Of a stretch of 64,000 nt of DNA, positions 1-48,650 are shown in pieces. The DNA lies in the NCBI RefSeq assembly GCF_026151205.1, contig NC_087076.1, positions 22,376,828-22,440,827 of the forward strand, given 5' to 3'. The notes beneath the pieces were generated by a model. The model made no database searches. It saw only the letters and a program-made list of their open reading frames with translations, and was not told the origin of the DNA. The translations under genes and the position numbers were made by a program. Origin of the DNA: Bolinopsis microptera (Eukaryota; Ctenophora; Tentaculata; Lobata; Bolinopsidae). Numbering within the stretch: the stretch's first letter is position 1; every line of letters starts with the position of its first letter.

Positions 1-352
1 TATTTTTTGGGACACCCTGTATAACAGCTGTAAGAATCCTAAACGTTAGTGCAGTCAAATAAAAGAACTGTGATAATGTATTTAACAGTCAGTCACTGCA
101 ATTTTTTCAACTTTCAATGCCACACCTAGGCTTATCTACACTGTACACATTTTTTACGAAATTCTTTGCGCATTGCGTGATAACAAAAATACTCAGATTT
201 CTACTCAATAAAACAAGAAATTCAATGAAACAAGAAATTCAATGATTAAATTTTAGCACATTTTTACAGAATAAAAAGATGTAAAACAATTCATAAAATA
301 TAATGTCCATTTGGTGTATGACTTTTTGTCCTTGACTGCTAGTTTGGTTTTG
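1..352. other. AT-rich stretch, no gene seen
   Basis: No supportable coding region. It opens with TGGGACACCCTGTATA, a string resembling transposon ends in other invertebrate genomes, but no partner end is visible, so it is not called as an element. Confidence 0.4.
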
Positions 353-617
353 GAAGGACAGGTAACTAACGGGGCAAGGAATGCGCATGCCTGGAAGCTT
401 TTGCACACACGGAAATGCTAGTTTAGTTAAGTTTTTAGAGACAAGGCTCATATTAGGACTAGAAGAAAAATTGTTAGCAGACATAGGGGTTCTGTTTATA
501 GTTGTTACTATAGGTTGCAGTCTTGTTGTGACAAAAAGTCTACACTAAAACAGGCTTTAGTTTATATTGTGTGGTTCAAGGATATAAACATATAAGATGC
601 AGCTTCAAGGTGGATAA
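353..617 (-). repeat. Left arm of a 9-kb-spaced inverted repeat
   Basis: This segment is the reverse complement, at roughly 85-90% by eye, of positions 9578-9850. Shared landmarks are the ACCTGTCCTTCCA edge, the GCAAAAGCTTCCAGGC block and the TATCCACCTTGAA edge. No terminal hallmark or target duplication was found, so it may be two copies of one dispersed repeat in opposite orientation, or the ends of one large element containing the LINE between them. Confidence 0.75.
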
Positions 618-1758
618 CATTTTTTTTTTTTAATTTGATTAATATAATTTATAGGTTATTAATTCTTTAGTGTAGATTATTTCTATTTTTGCCATAATTT
701 TTTCGATATTGTCGAATTATAATATGATAAAATTGATATAATAAATGTTCGTAATATTTTTTATTGAGGCACATGCCACCTCATCGCAGGTTTACTACTA
801 CTGTAGTTTTTTACTACTACTATAGTCAGTTTTAAACTAATTACAACACTACAAATCTATTACGTTTATTGAGGTATGACCAAAGTAATACGAATGTAAC
901 GTTATTGGAATGGAACAAATCTCACATGTGGACTCTTCAATTCCCTTCAATTGAAATCATCAACTCAAATGAAATCATCAACTCAATTCAAATCATCAAC
1001 TCAATATCATGGACGATTCAATAGAAACATTTTTTGGGAAACTATTGTCGGAATGTGATCAAAAATACTGCACTCAAATCTCATGTCAAGTTTCTCGAGC
1101 GGAAAGTGACCATCTTAGAAGACATTGTTCAAACTTCTCAGGCTATAGCAGAGTTTTCAAGAAAACAACAATTTTATTTAGTATCAATTAAAGCAGACAA
1201 GAATATATTTCATATATATAACTAGCACGAAGTAAAGTAATGTCTACAAAGTATCATCACACTACATGGAAAAATAACTATTTCTCCATCAAATTTAAAG
1301 GTAATAATTTATCAAATATTTATCAAATATAAAAAAAATAATTTATCAAATATTAATCATGAATAAAAACAACATTACAAAATTTAATTTATTCATACTT
1401 CCCAGTGGAGTAAAGATTTATAAAACGTTTCTTTGCTACATAAGGATGGAACCACAGATAATCATTGTGTTTTTCCTTATTACTGATATAACTGGTATAA
1501 CTTATGTCCTCACTCAAAAACCATGAGATACCTCTCCAAAACAGATAGCAAAGCCAACCCCCAGCATACTCTCAGGTACATCTCACAAGACCACTATGAA
1601 AGTAAAGAATATTCAAACAATATACACATAATATAGCAATGGCCAATTGGCTGACTATAAGGTCATGGCCTGAACAAACAATTTTTTTAAAATAGTCAAG
1701 TGATGCTAAAGCAGAGCACAAATGTGTAATAAGTTAATAGATTAAAAAACTGATTCAT
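618..1758. other. AT-rich stretch, no supported gene
   Basis: Contains a poly-T run near 620 and three short direct copies of an AATCATCAACTCAA motif at about 953-1005. A 63-codon frame at 1034-1225 has a heptad-like stretch (KFLERKVTILEDIV), which could be a decayed LINE ORF1 coiled coil, but nothing else supports it. Confidence 0.35.
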
Positions 1759-2661
1759 GTGATGCATTCGCAGAGCACAGATAAAAATACTGATTCAATG
1801 ATTAAAATTATAGCTGTGAGTGTCAATAAATTACTGTGTCGTAAAAAAGACCACTATGAAAGATTCCACCTTAAGTTTATCAAGTGGTCCTTGTCTGTCC
1901 ATTCAAAAGCATCAAATATAGGCTGCTGGGGCGAAAATGGGCGCCACCCCCTCTTCTTTGAAGCCTGCAAACTTGCAATAGATTTCTATAGTCGTCTTGA
2001 AAGCACTGAAAATGAACTCCTCTCCGCTGCATTTCACGAGCAGATTATGCTGGGCCTTCCTTGGTACACCAACATCTCTAATCTTCTCACCAAATATATC
2101 TTCCCCCACTCATCCTCTTCAAAATCCAAGCTCTCTACCCAAATCAGTCACAACATGAGGGAAGAATTTGTGGATACCTGGAAATCTGCCAAGGCATCCT
2201 CACCTAAATTAGAATTCTACAATCAAATTAAACATGATTTTGAACCAGAAACATACTTAGGAGTGGTTAAGATCCCCGATGCTCGGAAAAGCTTAACAAG
2301 GTTTCGTATTAGCTGCCACAATCTTTACATTGAGAGGGGCCGTTACGAAACCCCCCTAGTACCAAGAGAACATCGATGGTGCACTTTTTGCTTTTTCAGC
2401 AAGGGGCTTAAGCCTATTGAGGACGAAATTCATGTTCTAACTGACTGTTTACTCTACTCCTCAGTTAGAGAAAAATTTAACTTCCATCCCAAAAATATTA
2501 CTGACCTAGCCGGTTTGCTATCCGATAAAACACTAGACCCTACAAAATTTACTGCCACAGCAAGAGCAATCCATTCAATTCTCTCTGTGAACGAAAATTT
2601 TACAGCCTACTATAAGAGCCCAGATTTCCCCTCAAATACTGGCCAATGCATAATGCTATAG
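1759..2661 (+). pseudogene. LINE ORF2 C-terminal remnant
   Basis: A 300-codon open frame with no RT catalytic motifs. Its middle and end match the C-terminal region of non-LTR retrotransposon polyproteins: a basic stretch around RKSLTRFRISCHNLYIERGR (residues ~175-195) and then a zinc-knuckle-like pattern WCTFC...EDEIHVLTDCLLYSSVR (about residues 207-235), typical of the zf-RVT module. The frame is much shorter than a full ORF2 (about 1000 residues), so this is a 5'-truncated copy. The family (CR1, Jockey or related) is not resolved. Confidence 0.75.
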
Positions 2662-2789
2662 GACCTCAAAAATAGTATTATAAAACATTTCTATTTTATC
2701 CCTACACATTTGTAAATAACTAGAATTGTGTAACCTTAAATTATTTCAGAATTATAACTATTGTGAATTCAATAAAATAATTATCACTT

Positions 2790-2831
2790 TTGTATCCTTG
2801 TATCCTTGTATCCTTGTATCCTTGTATCCTA
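2790..2831. repeat. 8-bp tandem repeat (GTATCCTT)n
   Basis: About five copies of GTATCCTT in a row, close to the 3' end of the LINE remnant, possibly its tail repeat. Confidence 0.8.
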
Positions 2832-2856
2832 GTACCTTCAATTCTTGTTAAAACTT

Positions 2857-2941
2857 CTTTTTGATACATGTTTCGTATCCCGCCTTCGGCGACGCGCGCT
2901 TCGCGCGCGAAAAGTGGCATGCAACGTATGTCAAACTTCTT
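2857..2941. repeat. GC-rich foldback repeat, copy 1
   Basis: An inner GC-rich hairpin (CGCGCGC, loop TTCG-like, GCGCGCG) at about 2893-2909 is enclosed by outer arms: TTTGATACATGTTTCG on the left and CATGCAACGTATGTCAAA on the right, which are imperfect inverted repeats of each other. The same architecture recurs at 51730-51835, 52550-52627 and 61839-61975 with different inner stems. Confidence 0.65.
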
Positions 2942-3479
2942 TCGAAACATTCAAAAAATGAAAGTCATTTACAATACGAACTTTAGATCAGATATCTTAG
3001 GGGACTTGGAATAGCAAAAGATTGTCCTTTTGTTAAAAGAAGTAATAAAAACTATGTCTAGAGTTAGCTTTGTTCAATATTAACAGTATCAAAAATATGC
3101 CTTTTGAATTTATTTGAAATTTTCAATAACAAATAAAGTTGTAGTTAATAATTTATTAATTTTGGTGGTAGGATATTTATATTTTTCCATATAGTGATTT
3201 AATATTTTGTAGACATGTATGATGATGTTATGTCATAATTTTTACTTACTTACTTACTTATTAATATAATCAATATCAGATAAAATTACCGAATAAATTA
3301 TAAAATATTAAAATATTAATTAATTCGTTATAATATAGATACTAAAGCCCTTTTACCGCCGTGAGGCGTGCACGCACTACTGCAAGCGCAAAGGCTCTGG
3401 ATAGAGCAATATAAACGTTGACCGCGCCGCGCCAATGTAAAAAATGTTCACGCCGCGCATTTTTGTTAACGGGTATACT

Positions 3480-3710
3480 CTTGTAGCGCGATGCGCTACA
3501 GTGCCGCACCGAGCTGCCATGAATTGACATCTGCATCGTCAATTAAGGTATACTCGTAATAATTTATTTCAATATACTCAAATATAAAATAGTTGCTTTA
3601 AATATTAATTGACGATGTCAATTCATCACAGCTCGGCTAGGCCCAGTAGTGCATTTCGCCGATCTTGCATAATTGAGTGCACGGCGCAGCCCAGTAATAT
3701 TTATAATTTT
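3480..3710. repeat. Dispersed GC-rich repeat (CAGCTCGGC family)
   Basis: Two inverted partial copies face each other at 3480-3560 and 3600-3700. They share GACGATGTCAATTCAT, CAGCTCGGC, CAGTAGTGCAT and TCGCCGATCT. Related copies occur at 52660-52820 and 52890-53025. The intervening DNA is AT-rich. No transposase or termini were identified. Confidence 0.65.
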
Positions 3711-4926
3711 AAAAATTAAACGTCGACGAGTCCAACCCGGCGCGCGTTTTGGTAGATTATTAAGTAAATATAAACATTTTCTTAGACAATGAAGAAATTT
3801 GCCCTGTTTCACTAAATTAAACCACTTGCCATAATAAAATATTAACAACGCAAACAAAATAAAGTTACACAAATAATTGTATACAATCGCACAAACAAAA
3901 ATTTTTCAAGTTTAATTTTAGTTTATAACTAATTCGTGGTTTATATAAAGTTTTTATTTTATTTATGATCAAAGAAATGTAAAACATGAAATAACACTTA
4001 TTATTTTATTGAAAAACTTATTGTATTGTTTCATTGATCACTACTTTTCTGTGATGTATCATGGTTTCTGCTTGTACTTAGAACAGAAAGAAGGGAATCG
4101 TCTTTAAACCTCCCCTGATTTATTTGTTATTGATATTGTTTGATTGTTCCGTAAAAATAAATATTTGTCTTATTGTCTTATTTAAATTATTTTGGGGAAT
4201 ATCTTGACTTGATATAACGACAACGTTGTAATGACACAAGTGACTGATCAACCACCTTATTTGATAGTGTTTTTGAAAATAAAGTATTTATGTTTTTAAC
4301 TTATGGTGTAAATATTTTTAGGGATTTTATTTTTCTATTTCTGATCTATCATGCTATTTGTTCCTAAAGTGCTCTTTGTAGCCTATAATATTTGATTTTA
4401 TCATACAGAGGTACCAGAACCCTTCCACCCACGGAAATAGGTGATTTGGACCTTAACCTGATCAACACTCTTAAACCCTAAAAGGTCATGGAGTGCTTGT
4501 TGGATGGGGGTCTAAACTGCTTTTTGTTGTGATGTGATTTAGTGGATTTTACATATTATATTTATTACAAAGGGTTTTATTTTTACCTCAGTTTTTAAAT
4601 TTGTACCATTTTTACAGAATTTTTATAATTATAATTATTTTTATATAGGGTCATTACTATATTATGTGTATATTGTTTGAATATTTTATTTTTATCATCA
4701 TTATCATAATCATCTATTCATCTGGAGCGATTGCTAAACACGTCATGGACAGTTCAATTGTCTGAGAGGAACCAAATTGATTAAATATCAAATTGATTTA
4801 TTGTAAACTTGTTTAATCTGTAATAAATGGCATAAAATTGAAATTTTTGTTTAACTGAAATTTTTGTTTAACTGATTACTGTCAACAAGATGTAAATCAG
4901 ATCGAGCGCAAAAATTAGATCGAACC
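3711..4926. other. AT-rich stretch, nothing recognised
   Basis: No gene, array or element termini seen. A 14-bp direct duplication (GAAATTTTTGTTTA-type) occurs near 4839-4870. Confidence 0.4.
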
Positions 4927-5026
4927 GGTTTGATCTAAAAATTAGATCGAACGCTGGCGCAAGATACATATACAAATACATTGAAAGCCGCTCCGCGCAT
5001 TCAATCTAATTTTTAGATCAAACCGA
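4927..5026. repeat. 22-bp perfect inverted repeat
   Basis: The arm 4927-4948 (CGGTTTGATCTAAAAATTAG then AT) is an exact reverse complement of 5005-5026, with about 56 bp between. A further partial palindrome overlaps the left arm. Looks like a small foldback element or MITE end; target duplication not found. Confidence 0.75.
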
Positions 5027-5284
5027 AGTCTTTCAACAACACAGCATCATCACTTTCATAGTAGTCCCCGGCTTATAACGGGTTCATAGCGGTATTAAAC
5101 ATATTTTTCTGGGCCCAAACATTGCTCCTACTATGCTATTACTGGTCTCTTGACTAACTCCCAATCATCTGTCCATATGGTATTGTTTCTGGACAAATAG
5201 ATGGTATACGATGCCCTCAGGCTGATCTCAGCGATCTTCATGCAAGCCTTCTTCTTCTCATATTAAAATGAAAATTCGATATAA

Positions 5285-5587
5285 TCTTACTATATATAAA
5301 GCGAGACGATATGGTTCCGTGCCATTTTACTGCCACCATGGCATCAACTTTAACGCAACTTTCCGCAAAAACCGTAAAAGATATAAAACTCAAACTTTTT
5401 TGACTGGGTCAAATGCTTTAATGGCCAAATCTGCATGAAAAAATAAAAAAATAGGCCAAAGAATAAGAATTTTAGTGCCCAAAATTTGGACTTCCAAGTG
5501 GTGTCAAAAACGCGAATTAAATAGTTAATAATTATTTTAGTCTCTCGAGTCTTGACACCACTTTAGGGTTAGACTGGTTCCTGCTAG
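5285..5587 (+). mobile_element. Non-autonomous Helitron, copy 1
   Basis: A 303-bp element flanked A|TC...CTAG|T, the Helitron signature (5' TC, 3' CTRR, insertion between A and T). Its reverse complement is shared nearly throughout with the interrupted copy at 38393-45919, which ends at the same bases in an unrelated sequence (a minisatellite), so the termini are well defined. Subterminal inverted repeats AAGTGGTGTCAA and TTGACACCACTT lie in the 3' part. No Rep/helicase is encoded. Confidence 0.8.
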
Positions 5588-5599
5588 TTATCTGAATGC

Positions 5600-5965
5600 A
5601 TACACTTATTCATTCGAATACTATTTATACCAGACTTTCAGCCACTAATTTTTGTAGCAGCAGTCCTTCCAACCAGGCTACCTCAAATGAACGAGAATAT
5701 CATGACCTTCAATCGGCTTGTTGGAGAAATGTTGAGTGCCAACTTTAACCAGAGTGTGTGGCACCTTGGAGTTGGACACTTTTTAGATAGCAAGGGACTC
5801 CTTGCCACCAACCTGACCAGAGGTGGTGATGATATTCACTTAGGAGTTTATGGTATTACCAAATTTGTGAGGTGTGTGAAGCATTGGGTGTATGTGAGAG
5901 AGAGGCAAGAACGGACAAGACATGGAAAACACAACCAGTCAGTGGGGTCTAACAACCCCACTTAG
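5600..5965 (+). pseudogene. LINE ORF1 C-terminus (SGNH/GDSL esterase-like)
   Basis: The frame is open before the first ATG (5687) and reads FVAAVLPTR...NENIMTFNRLV...LTRGGDDIHLGVYGITKFVR. That resembles the last part of the SGNH/GDSL esterase domain found in ORF1 of many CR1-type LINEs; the D-x-x-H in GGDDIHL is the catalytic Asp/His block of the family. The N-terminal Ser block is missing because the element is 5'-truncated. It ends five bases before the ORF2 ATG. Function in retrotransposition is inferred from the family only. Confidence 0.65.
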
Positions 5966-5970
5966 TAAAA

Positions 5971-8900
5971 ATGATTATGAAAATTATTAAAGATGTGTGT
6001 GAGCCATGCAGTAGATCTATTAATATCGGACAACCTTTACTAGAGTGTGAAAACTGTAATAATGCCATTCATACTAAGTGTTTCAAATCAGCTAAATATT
6101 CATGCAAAAATGGACAATGGATGTGCTGCGAGTGTGCCAGTTCTGCAGAAGAACGGTACTGCCCATTTCCATCTGATGAGGAATCTATTGATTCTGATAG
6201 ATTCTATGATAATAGAAACCAGGAGGATGCCTTAATTGCATCATATGCCCATGTACTTGAAAGTTGCCGTCGCTACTCTAAACTCGAGTTCTTAAATGCA
6301 ATCAAGCAGCTCAATTCCTCAAAAAAATCTATGTTATCAACTTTATTCTACAATATAGATGGAAACGCATCTAACTTTGATAGCTTCCTAATTGAACTCA
6401 AAAGTATAGAGCACTCGTTTGATATGATTGGTCTTGCTGAAACCAATACTGATCCTGCACAGCAGGGTCTGTACCAAATTCCAGCATACACAGGATTCTA
6501 TCAAGAAACATTGGCAGGTAAGAAAAAAGGCACAGGTGTTGCACTCTATGTATCTGACCATTTAAACACTGTGGTCTTAGAAAATGTATCACACTGTACT
6601 ACAAATATTGAGAGTCTCTTTGTTGAAACCACAGATAGCGCAGGCTGCAAAATTGTTCATGGAGTCATCTACCGACCCCCTAATGGCTGCTTTGATAGCT
6701 TTTGTGAAACCCTTGAATTACTTGCAAAGCAGCTAAATGGGAAAACTGTCAATTTGTTGGGAGACTTTAACTCAAACATACTTAATATATCTACCAGTTC
6801 CCAGCTCTTAGAGGATACTTTATACAGAAATGGCTTTTACCCGACTATCTCCATTGCAACACATTTTCGTCAAAACTGTAAAAGTTCCTGCATCGATAAC
6901 ATTTTAACAAATAAAATTGAGAATATAGTCTTATCAGGTGTTATTGAAGAATGGCTTGGTGAGCATGCCCCTATATTTACCTTCACTTCAGTAGAGACCC
7001 CTTGCAATACAGAGCCTCAGAAACATGTCCGCTATTATGATTACTCAAGTTCCAAATTAAAAAGCTTTGTATCTGAACTTGAGGTGAGGGTAAACCAGCT
7101 CACTCCTTCAACAAAATTTGATGAGTTCACGGCATGTTTTGACCAGACACTTGACAAACACTGCAAACTGGAGGTACCAAAAGTGACAAAAAGAACTCCC
7201 AAACTTAACCCATGGATTACAGACAGTATCATCCAGTCTGTAGAAAGAAAGCATGAACTGCGTAAGGAGTGGTCTGACACCGTTACTAATAAGAACCCTG
7301 GTGGTAATTTCTTGCTCTACCAAGTATTTAGTGATTATCGTAGGATGCTCAAAGCTATCATTAAAGCTGCCAAACGTTGGCATTACTGTAACGAAATCGT
7401 AAACAACTGTGAAAACAGCAAGAAAACCTGGCAAATTATTAACGAACTCAGGGGCAAAAAGAAGAGGCAAACCAAGCCCCCATTTATCATTGATAACCAA
7501 AGAATAGTTGATAGAAGAGCAATTGCTAATGGATTCAATGCTTGGTTTGTCTCTATTGCACCAAAGCTGAATGAGACACTGCATAATCTATCTGATGGCC
7601 TGCCTATATTACCCATGAAAACTTTCTATGACTTCCTGAACCCAAGAAATGAAAAAAATATTAGGCTAGAAGATTGCTCCTCGAACGAAATATTGAAAAT
7701 CATAAGCGAGTTCGAAAATGGTAAAGCCAGTGACATTCCCATAAGTGTAGTAAAAAAGTCATCTCATGTAATTGCACCTGTATTATCGAATTACTTTAAT
7801 ATCCTTATGACCAAAGGTATATTTCCTGATGTCCTGAAAACTGGTAAAATAACACCTGTATATAAGAAAGGTAACCCAGAAGAAATTGAGAACTACCGTC
7901 CTATCTCCACACTGTCCGTCTTCGGTAAGATCTTTGAAAAGCTCATATATTCTAGAATATACGGATTTGTTAGCTCCCAGGGAGTTATATCGAAGACGCA
8001 GTTTGGATTTAGGAAATCTCACTCTACATCTCATGCAGTCAATTACTCTGTAAATTTGATTACGAAATCTCTTAAACTTAAGAATCATGTTTTAGGAATA
8101 TTCATTGACCTAAGCAAAGCTTTTGACACTATCGACCATTCAACACTTCTTATAAAACTAGAGGGATGTGGAGTGAGAGGAGTTGCAAATAACCTCATTA
8201 AAAGCTACTTGACAAACAGGCAACAATACACCGAAGTTGTAGGAGAAAAATCAGATACCCTATCTATTCAATTTGGTGTCCCACAGGGTTCAATTCTTGG
8301 ACCTCTCCTATTTCTTCTTTATATGAACGACATCACAAACAGTTCTAAACTAGGATCATTTGTTACCTTTGCTGATGATACCAATATATTTGTTGTCGGA
8401 AAAACAAAACGTGAGGCATATGAACGAGGAAATGAGCTTTTGTCATCATTAAAGTCTTATATGAGAGCGAATAAGTTACATATAAACATGTCTAAGTGCT
8501 GCTACATACACTTCAAACCCACCATGGCAGGTTCTAAGTGAGAGACTTTATCACACCCTGAAGTTGTATTAACTATAGGCAACTTTCCAATCAAAAAGGT
8601 TTCATCCGCAAAATTTCTGGGTGTTATAATTGACGAGAACCTATCATGGGAAGATCACATCAAAGCACTTAAGCGAACTCTAAATCATTCCACATCCACT
8701 TTATGTAGACTTCGCTGCTCCCTTCCAGAATTTCTACACCAACAATTATATTATACCCTGTTCGAATCACATCTTTCCTACTGTATATCTGTATGGGGTG
8801 GGGCAGCGAAACAACGTATAAGCTCATTATTTACTGCTCAGAAGTACTGTCTCAGAGTACTATTTGGCGACAGGCTGGCGTACCTTGATAAGTTTAAGAC

Positions 8901-9336
8901 TTGTGCACGTACTAGGCCTATAGGACACCAGAAACTTGACCAAAAATTTTTCATAAAAGAGCACACCAAACCGATATTTAAGCATAATAATATTCTAGCT
9001 ATACAAAATCTCTATACATACCACAGTTACCTCGAGCTCTACAAGATAATGAAATTCCGTGCTCCAATATCCTTACATGAAGGTTACACGTGTTCCTCGA
9101 GGAAACCCTGCCTTCTAATCTGTCAGGCAGACCCACCTGACAATCACAACACTAGATCAACCAAAATTTTTAACATTATAACCCCAAAATTCAGAATGAC
9201 TGACTTTACTACTAGTGTAATGTGCTTGCGAGGTAAGCTAAAACGTGCGCTATTAACGAATCAACATAATCACGCCCTGCTTGATTGGACTGTCAAAGAT
9301 TTTGACTGCGCAAATCTTATTTCCCAAACATTATAA
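5971..9336 (+). pseudogene. LINE ORF2: PHD finger, endonuclease, reverse transcriptase
   Basis: ORF2 begins with a PHD-type zinc finger (CEPC...CENC...H-TKC...CCEC, residues ~9-52). It continues with an apurinic-type endonuclease (IGLAETNT, GVIYRPPN, LLGDFNSN, EHAPIF; ~130-340) and reverse transcriptase (GKITPVYKKGN, NYRPIS, FIDLSKAFDTIDH, GVPQGSILGPLLFLLYMND, FADDT; ~610-850). Catalytic FADD is intact. A single TGA at 8539-8541 follows RT; the same frame then stays open to 9336, giving 1121 codons with thumb and C-terminal parts (SVWGGA, NHNTRST). One nonsense codon in otherwise clean sequence suggests a fairly young but inactive copy. Confidence 0.9.
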
Positions 9337-9577
9337 CTGGCTGGTCACACACATCTCAATTAAAATTACCCTAGGCTACTGTTTTCCAAGTCTTGTCCTG
9401 TGAGTAAAGTATGTGTGAGAAAGTTTTAATAAAATTATTGTATATTTACTTTTGAATTTTAAAAATCTAATTTGAGAATGAAGTTTAAAGAAATTTTAAT
9501 TAGCACTGTATAGTTTAAGATATTTATAGCTTATTATAACCATTGATACAAAGGCCATAATCTTTCGCCAGCTCTCC

Positions 9578-9850
9578 AATATCCACCTTGAAAGCTTGAA
9601 GCTGCATTTTATATCCTTGAACTACACAATATAAACCAAAGAATGTTTTAGTGTAGACTTTTTGTCACAACAAGACTGCAACCTATAATAACAACTATTA
9701 TAAACAGAACCCCTAATGTCTGCTTACAATTTTTCTTCTAGTCCTAATCTGAGCCTTGTCTCTATAAACTTAACTGAACTAGCGTTTCGGTGTGTGCAAA
9801 AGCTTCCAGGCACGCGCATTCCTTGCCCCGTTAGTTACCTGTCCTTCCAT
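9578..9850 (+). repeat. Right arm of the 9-kb-spaced inverted repeat
   Basis: Reverse-complement partner of 353-617. A short frame from 9718 (MSAYNFSSSPNLSL) is shared by both copies with conservative differences, but it is too short to call coding. It lies about 320 bp before the kinase exon 1 acceptor. Confidence 0.75.
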
Positions 9851-10171
9851 TGCTACTGTACAGGTTTTGATTAAAAACTTGTACTATTTTTTCTCTTTTA
9901 CTAATGCATGTAAAGATATCCTAACTAGATGTTAGATCTTTTAACAGAGTTAATTAGGTCTCAATCGTGTTTAGTGGTGTATCATGAATTGATTCTGTTA
10001 TACTTATATTCTATAATATTTTCTTTGCTTAGGCACAGTTATCATTGGGGGGATTTTGATTGAAAACCATATTTCACCATGGCATGATCGACTAATTACA
10101 ATTCTGAACTGAATGTATATTTCTTTAATGATAACTGATTGTTAAAAATTGAACACAATTTATTTTTCTAG

Positions 10172-47030
<36,859 letters not shown>

Positions 47031-47564
47031 TGAGCGTGTTATGTGATTTCTAATTCTGAACTTTATATTTGACAGAGTCTGCACAATGTTTTGTGTTTCT
47101 GGTGTCATTGCCATCTTATCATGTACTTTCTTATGACATACTTGGAGACAGAATAGAAGCAGTAATTCGAGTTTGGGATAATGTAATATTGATTACTAAG
47201 AGTAATTTCAGACAGTCTATAAATACTATTTTGAAACGTAAAAATACTCCCGTTAAGATAATATCGATCAGTTTCCACTGAACTTTATAACGCGATTCCT
47301 AATAACGCATCTTGTATGTACATTAATTGGACCGTGCAAGTTATCAAATAACATGTCAATTTCATATTATTCGGTTGTGTCGCAGTTTTAAGGTTTCGTT
47401 TACGTATGACCAGCGAAGAGGCGCAGGCAATGCATTCCCAATAGTTGACTTATTTGTTAATAATAATACAAGTTAGAATTATTATTAGTATTAATCAACT
47501 ATATACAGCAAACACAAGATAATAGAAAATAATTCATAATATCGAGTGGCCGAGTAGTCTCGAC
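47031..47564. other. Downstream flank of the kinase gene
   Basis: Probably contains the 3' UTR; no clear polyadenylation signal chosen. The 70-codon frame at 47069-47281 is unsupported. Confidence 0.4.
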
Positions 47565-48290
47565 TCACCCATAGCTTCTCCATAAACGTCTATCATGAGC
47601 TTTGTACACTAAATCGTTGAAATTACTTAAACTAAATCTTTTATTTACAATCACAATAATGTTCTTCGTCATAATGTCTTTTAATAATAAATCAAATAAA
47701 TTTGAACGAGGTCTGCCCCTCCTTCCTTTGTAGTCAAAACATCCTAAACATGCAAATCTGAAAGATAAGAAGGCGGGAGTGTCATCACCGCTTCTGAGAA
47801 CGTGTCCAAGCATCTTCCATCTTGCTTTCTTGATCCTTTCAGTGAGGGGTCTGACATTACATCTCTTATATAAATTCTCGTTACTGATAACCGTAGGCCA
47901 ATAGGTGTTGATTATCTGTCTCAGATGCTTCCTTTGAAGAACGTCGACATATGCCATTACGGTTTCAGGGGCAGCCCAGCTGCTACAATTATACAACAAC
48001 ACTGAAGTGACAAGAGCTTCGTACAGCCTTAGCTTTCTACTCTCACTGATCTGAACAGAACTATTCAACCAGACTTTCTTGTAGTTAGAATAAAGTAGAA
48101 CAATACTGGTAACAGCTTGATCACAAGATGGGGCCAGTACAGGGCCGACACGAAAACTAGAATTATACACCCTCTGCAACTTAACTTGCTGGATGGCGCG
48201 GGATATCATAATGTGATGGCGAAAGCGCGCACGTACTGATTTATTATATTTTATACCAGGCCACCCTGGCGCAAGCATGTATCCGATCAA
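47565..48290 (-). pseudogene. LINE ORF2 C-terminal remnant
   Basis: 241 codons matching the region after RT in non-LTR elements: LRLYEALVTSVLLYNCSSWA, LQRKHLRQIINTYW, then ARWKMLGHVLRSGDDTPA, and GRRGRPRSNLFDLLLKDI. The catalytic RT motifs are missing. It is a different LINE lineage from the copies at 5971 and 60340. Confidence 0.8.
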
Positions 48291-48384
48291 AGATCATAGT
48301 AGGCAGTGCGCCATTGACAATAAGACGCGCGCGCTAACCATTGGATGGTTTTTAAGCTCTTATTTCGGCCAGCACATTATTTTG

Positions 48385-48650
48385 GAAACAATCGAAAAGT
48401 TATAATACTTCCCATATAACAATTTTGCTGAAATTTGGTCAGCTTACGTAAACACTTAAGTTCTACTGAACCTAATTTAGTTTGAGCAATTTCGATGCTC
48501 AGAATTTGAGTTATCAACGAATTTATACCTATTTTGTCATTTTTAGACCTCTTAATCAAGGCCAATCTCTCCCAACTAAATTAGGTTCGGTAGTTAAGTA
48601 TGATTGGAAGGTTCTGACAAATTTTCAGCATGATTCATGTTGGAGGACTT
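48385..48650. repeat. Foldback (MITE-like) element
   Basis: GAACCTAATTTAGTT (48468-48482) pairs exactly with AACTAAATTAGGTTC (48574-48588). Outside these, about 45 bp on each side are imperfect inverted repeats, including AAATTT and CTTAAGT blocks. A second hairpin GTTGCTCT/AGAGCAAC follows at 48699-48723. Confidence 0.7.

Larger units (their letters stand above)
5597..9440 (+). mobile_element. CR1/L2-type LINE, 5'-truncated
   Basis: Carries the end of ORF1 and the whole of ORF2 followed by about 100 bp of AT-rich 3' DNA. The left edge is close to the Helitron end at 5587, where the ORF1 frame is lost. The 3' edge is approximate because no clear tail repeat or target duplication was seen. 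The coding order, GDSL-like ORF1 end followed by an endonuclease/RT ORF2, fits the CR1/L2 clade. Confidence 0.8.
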
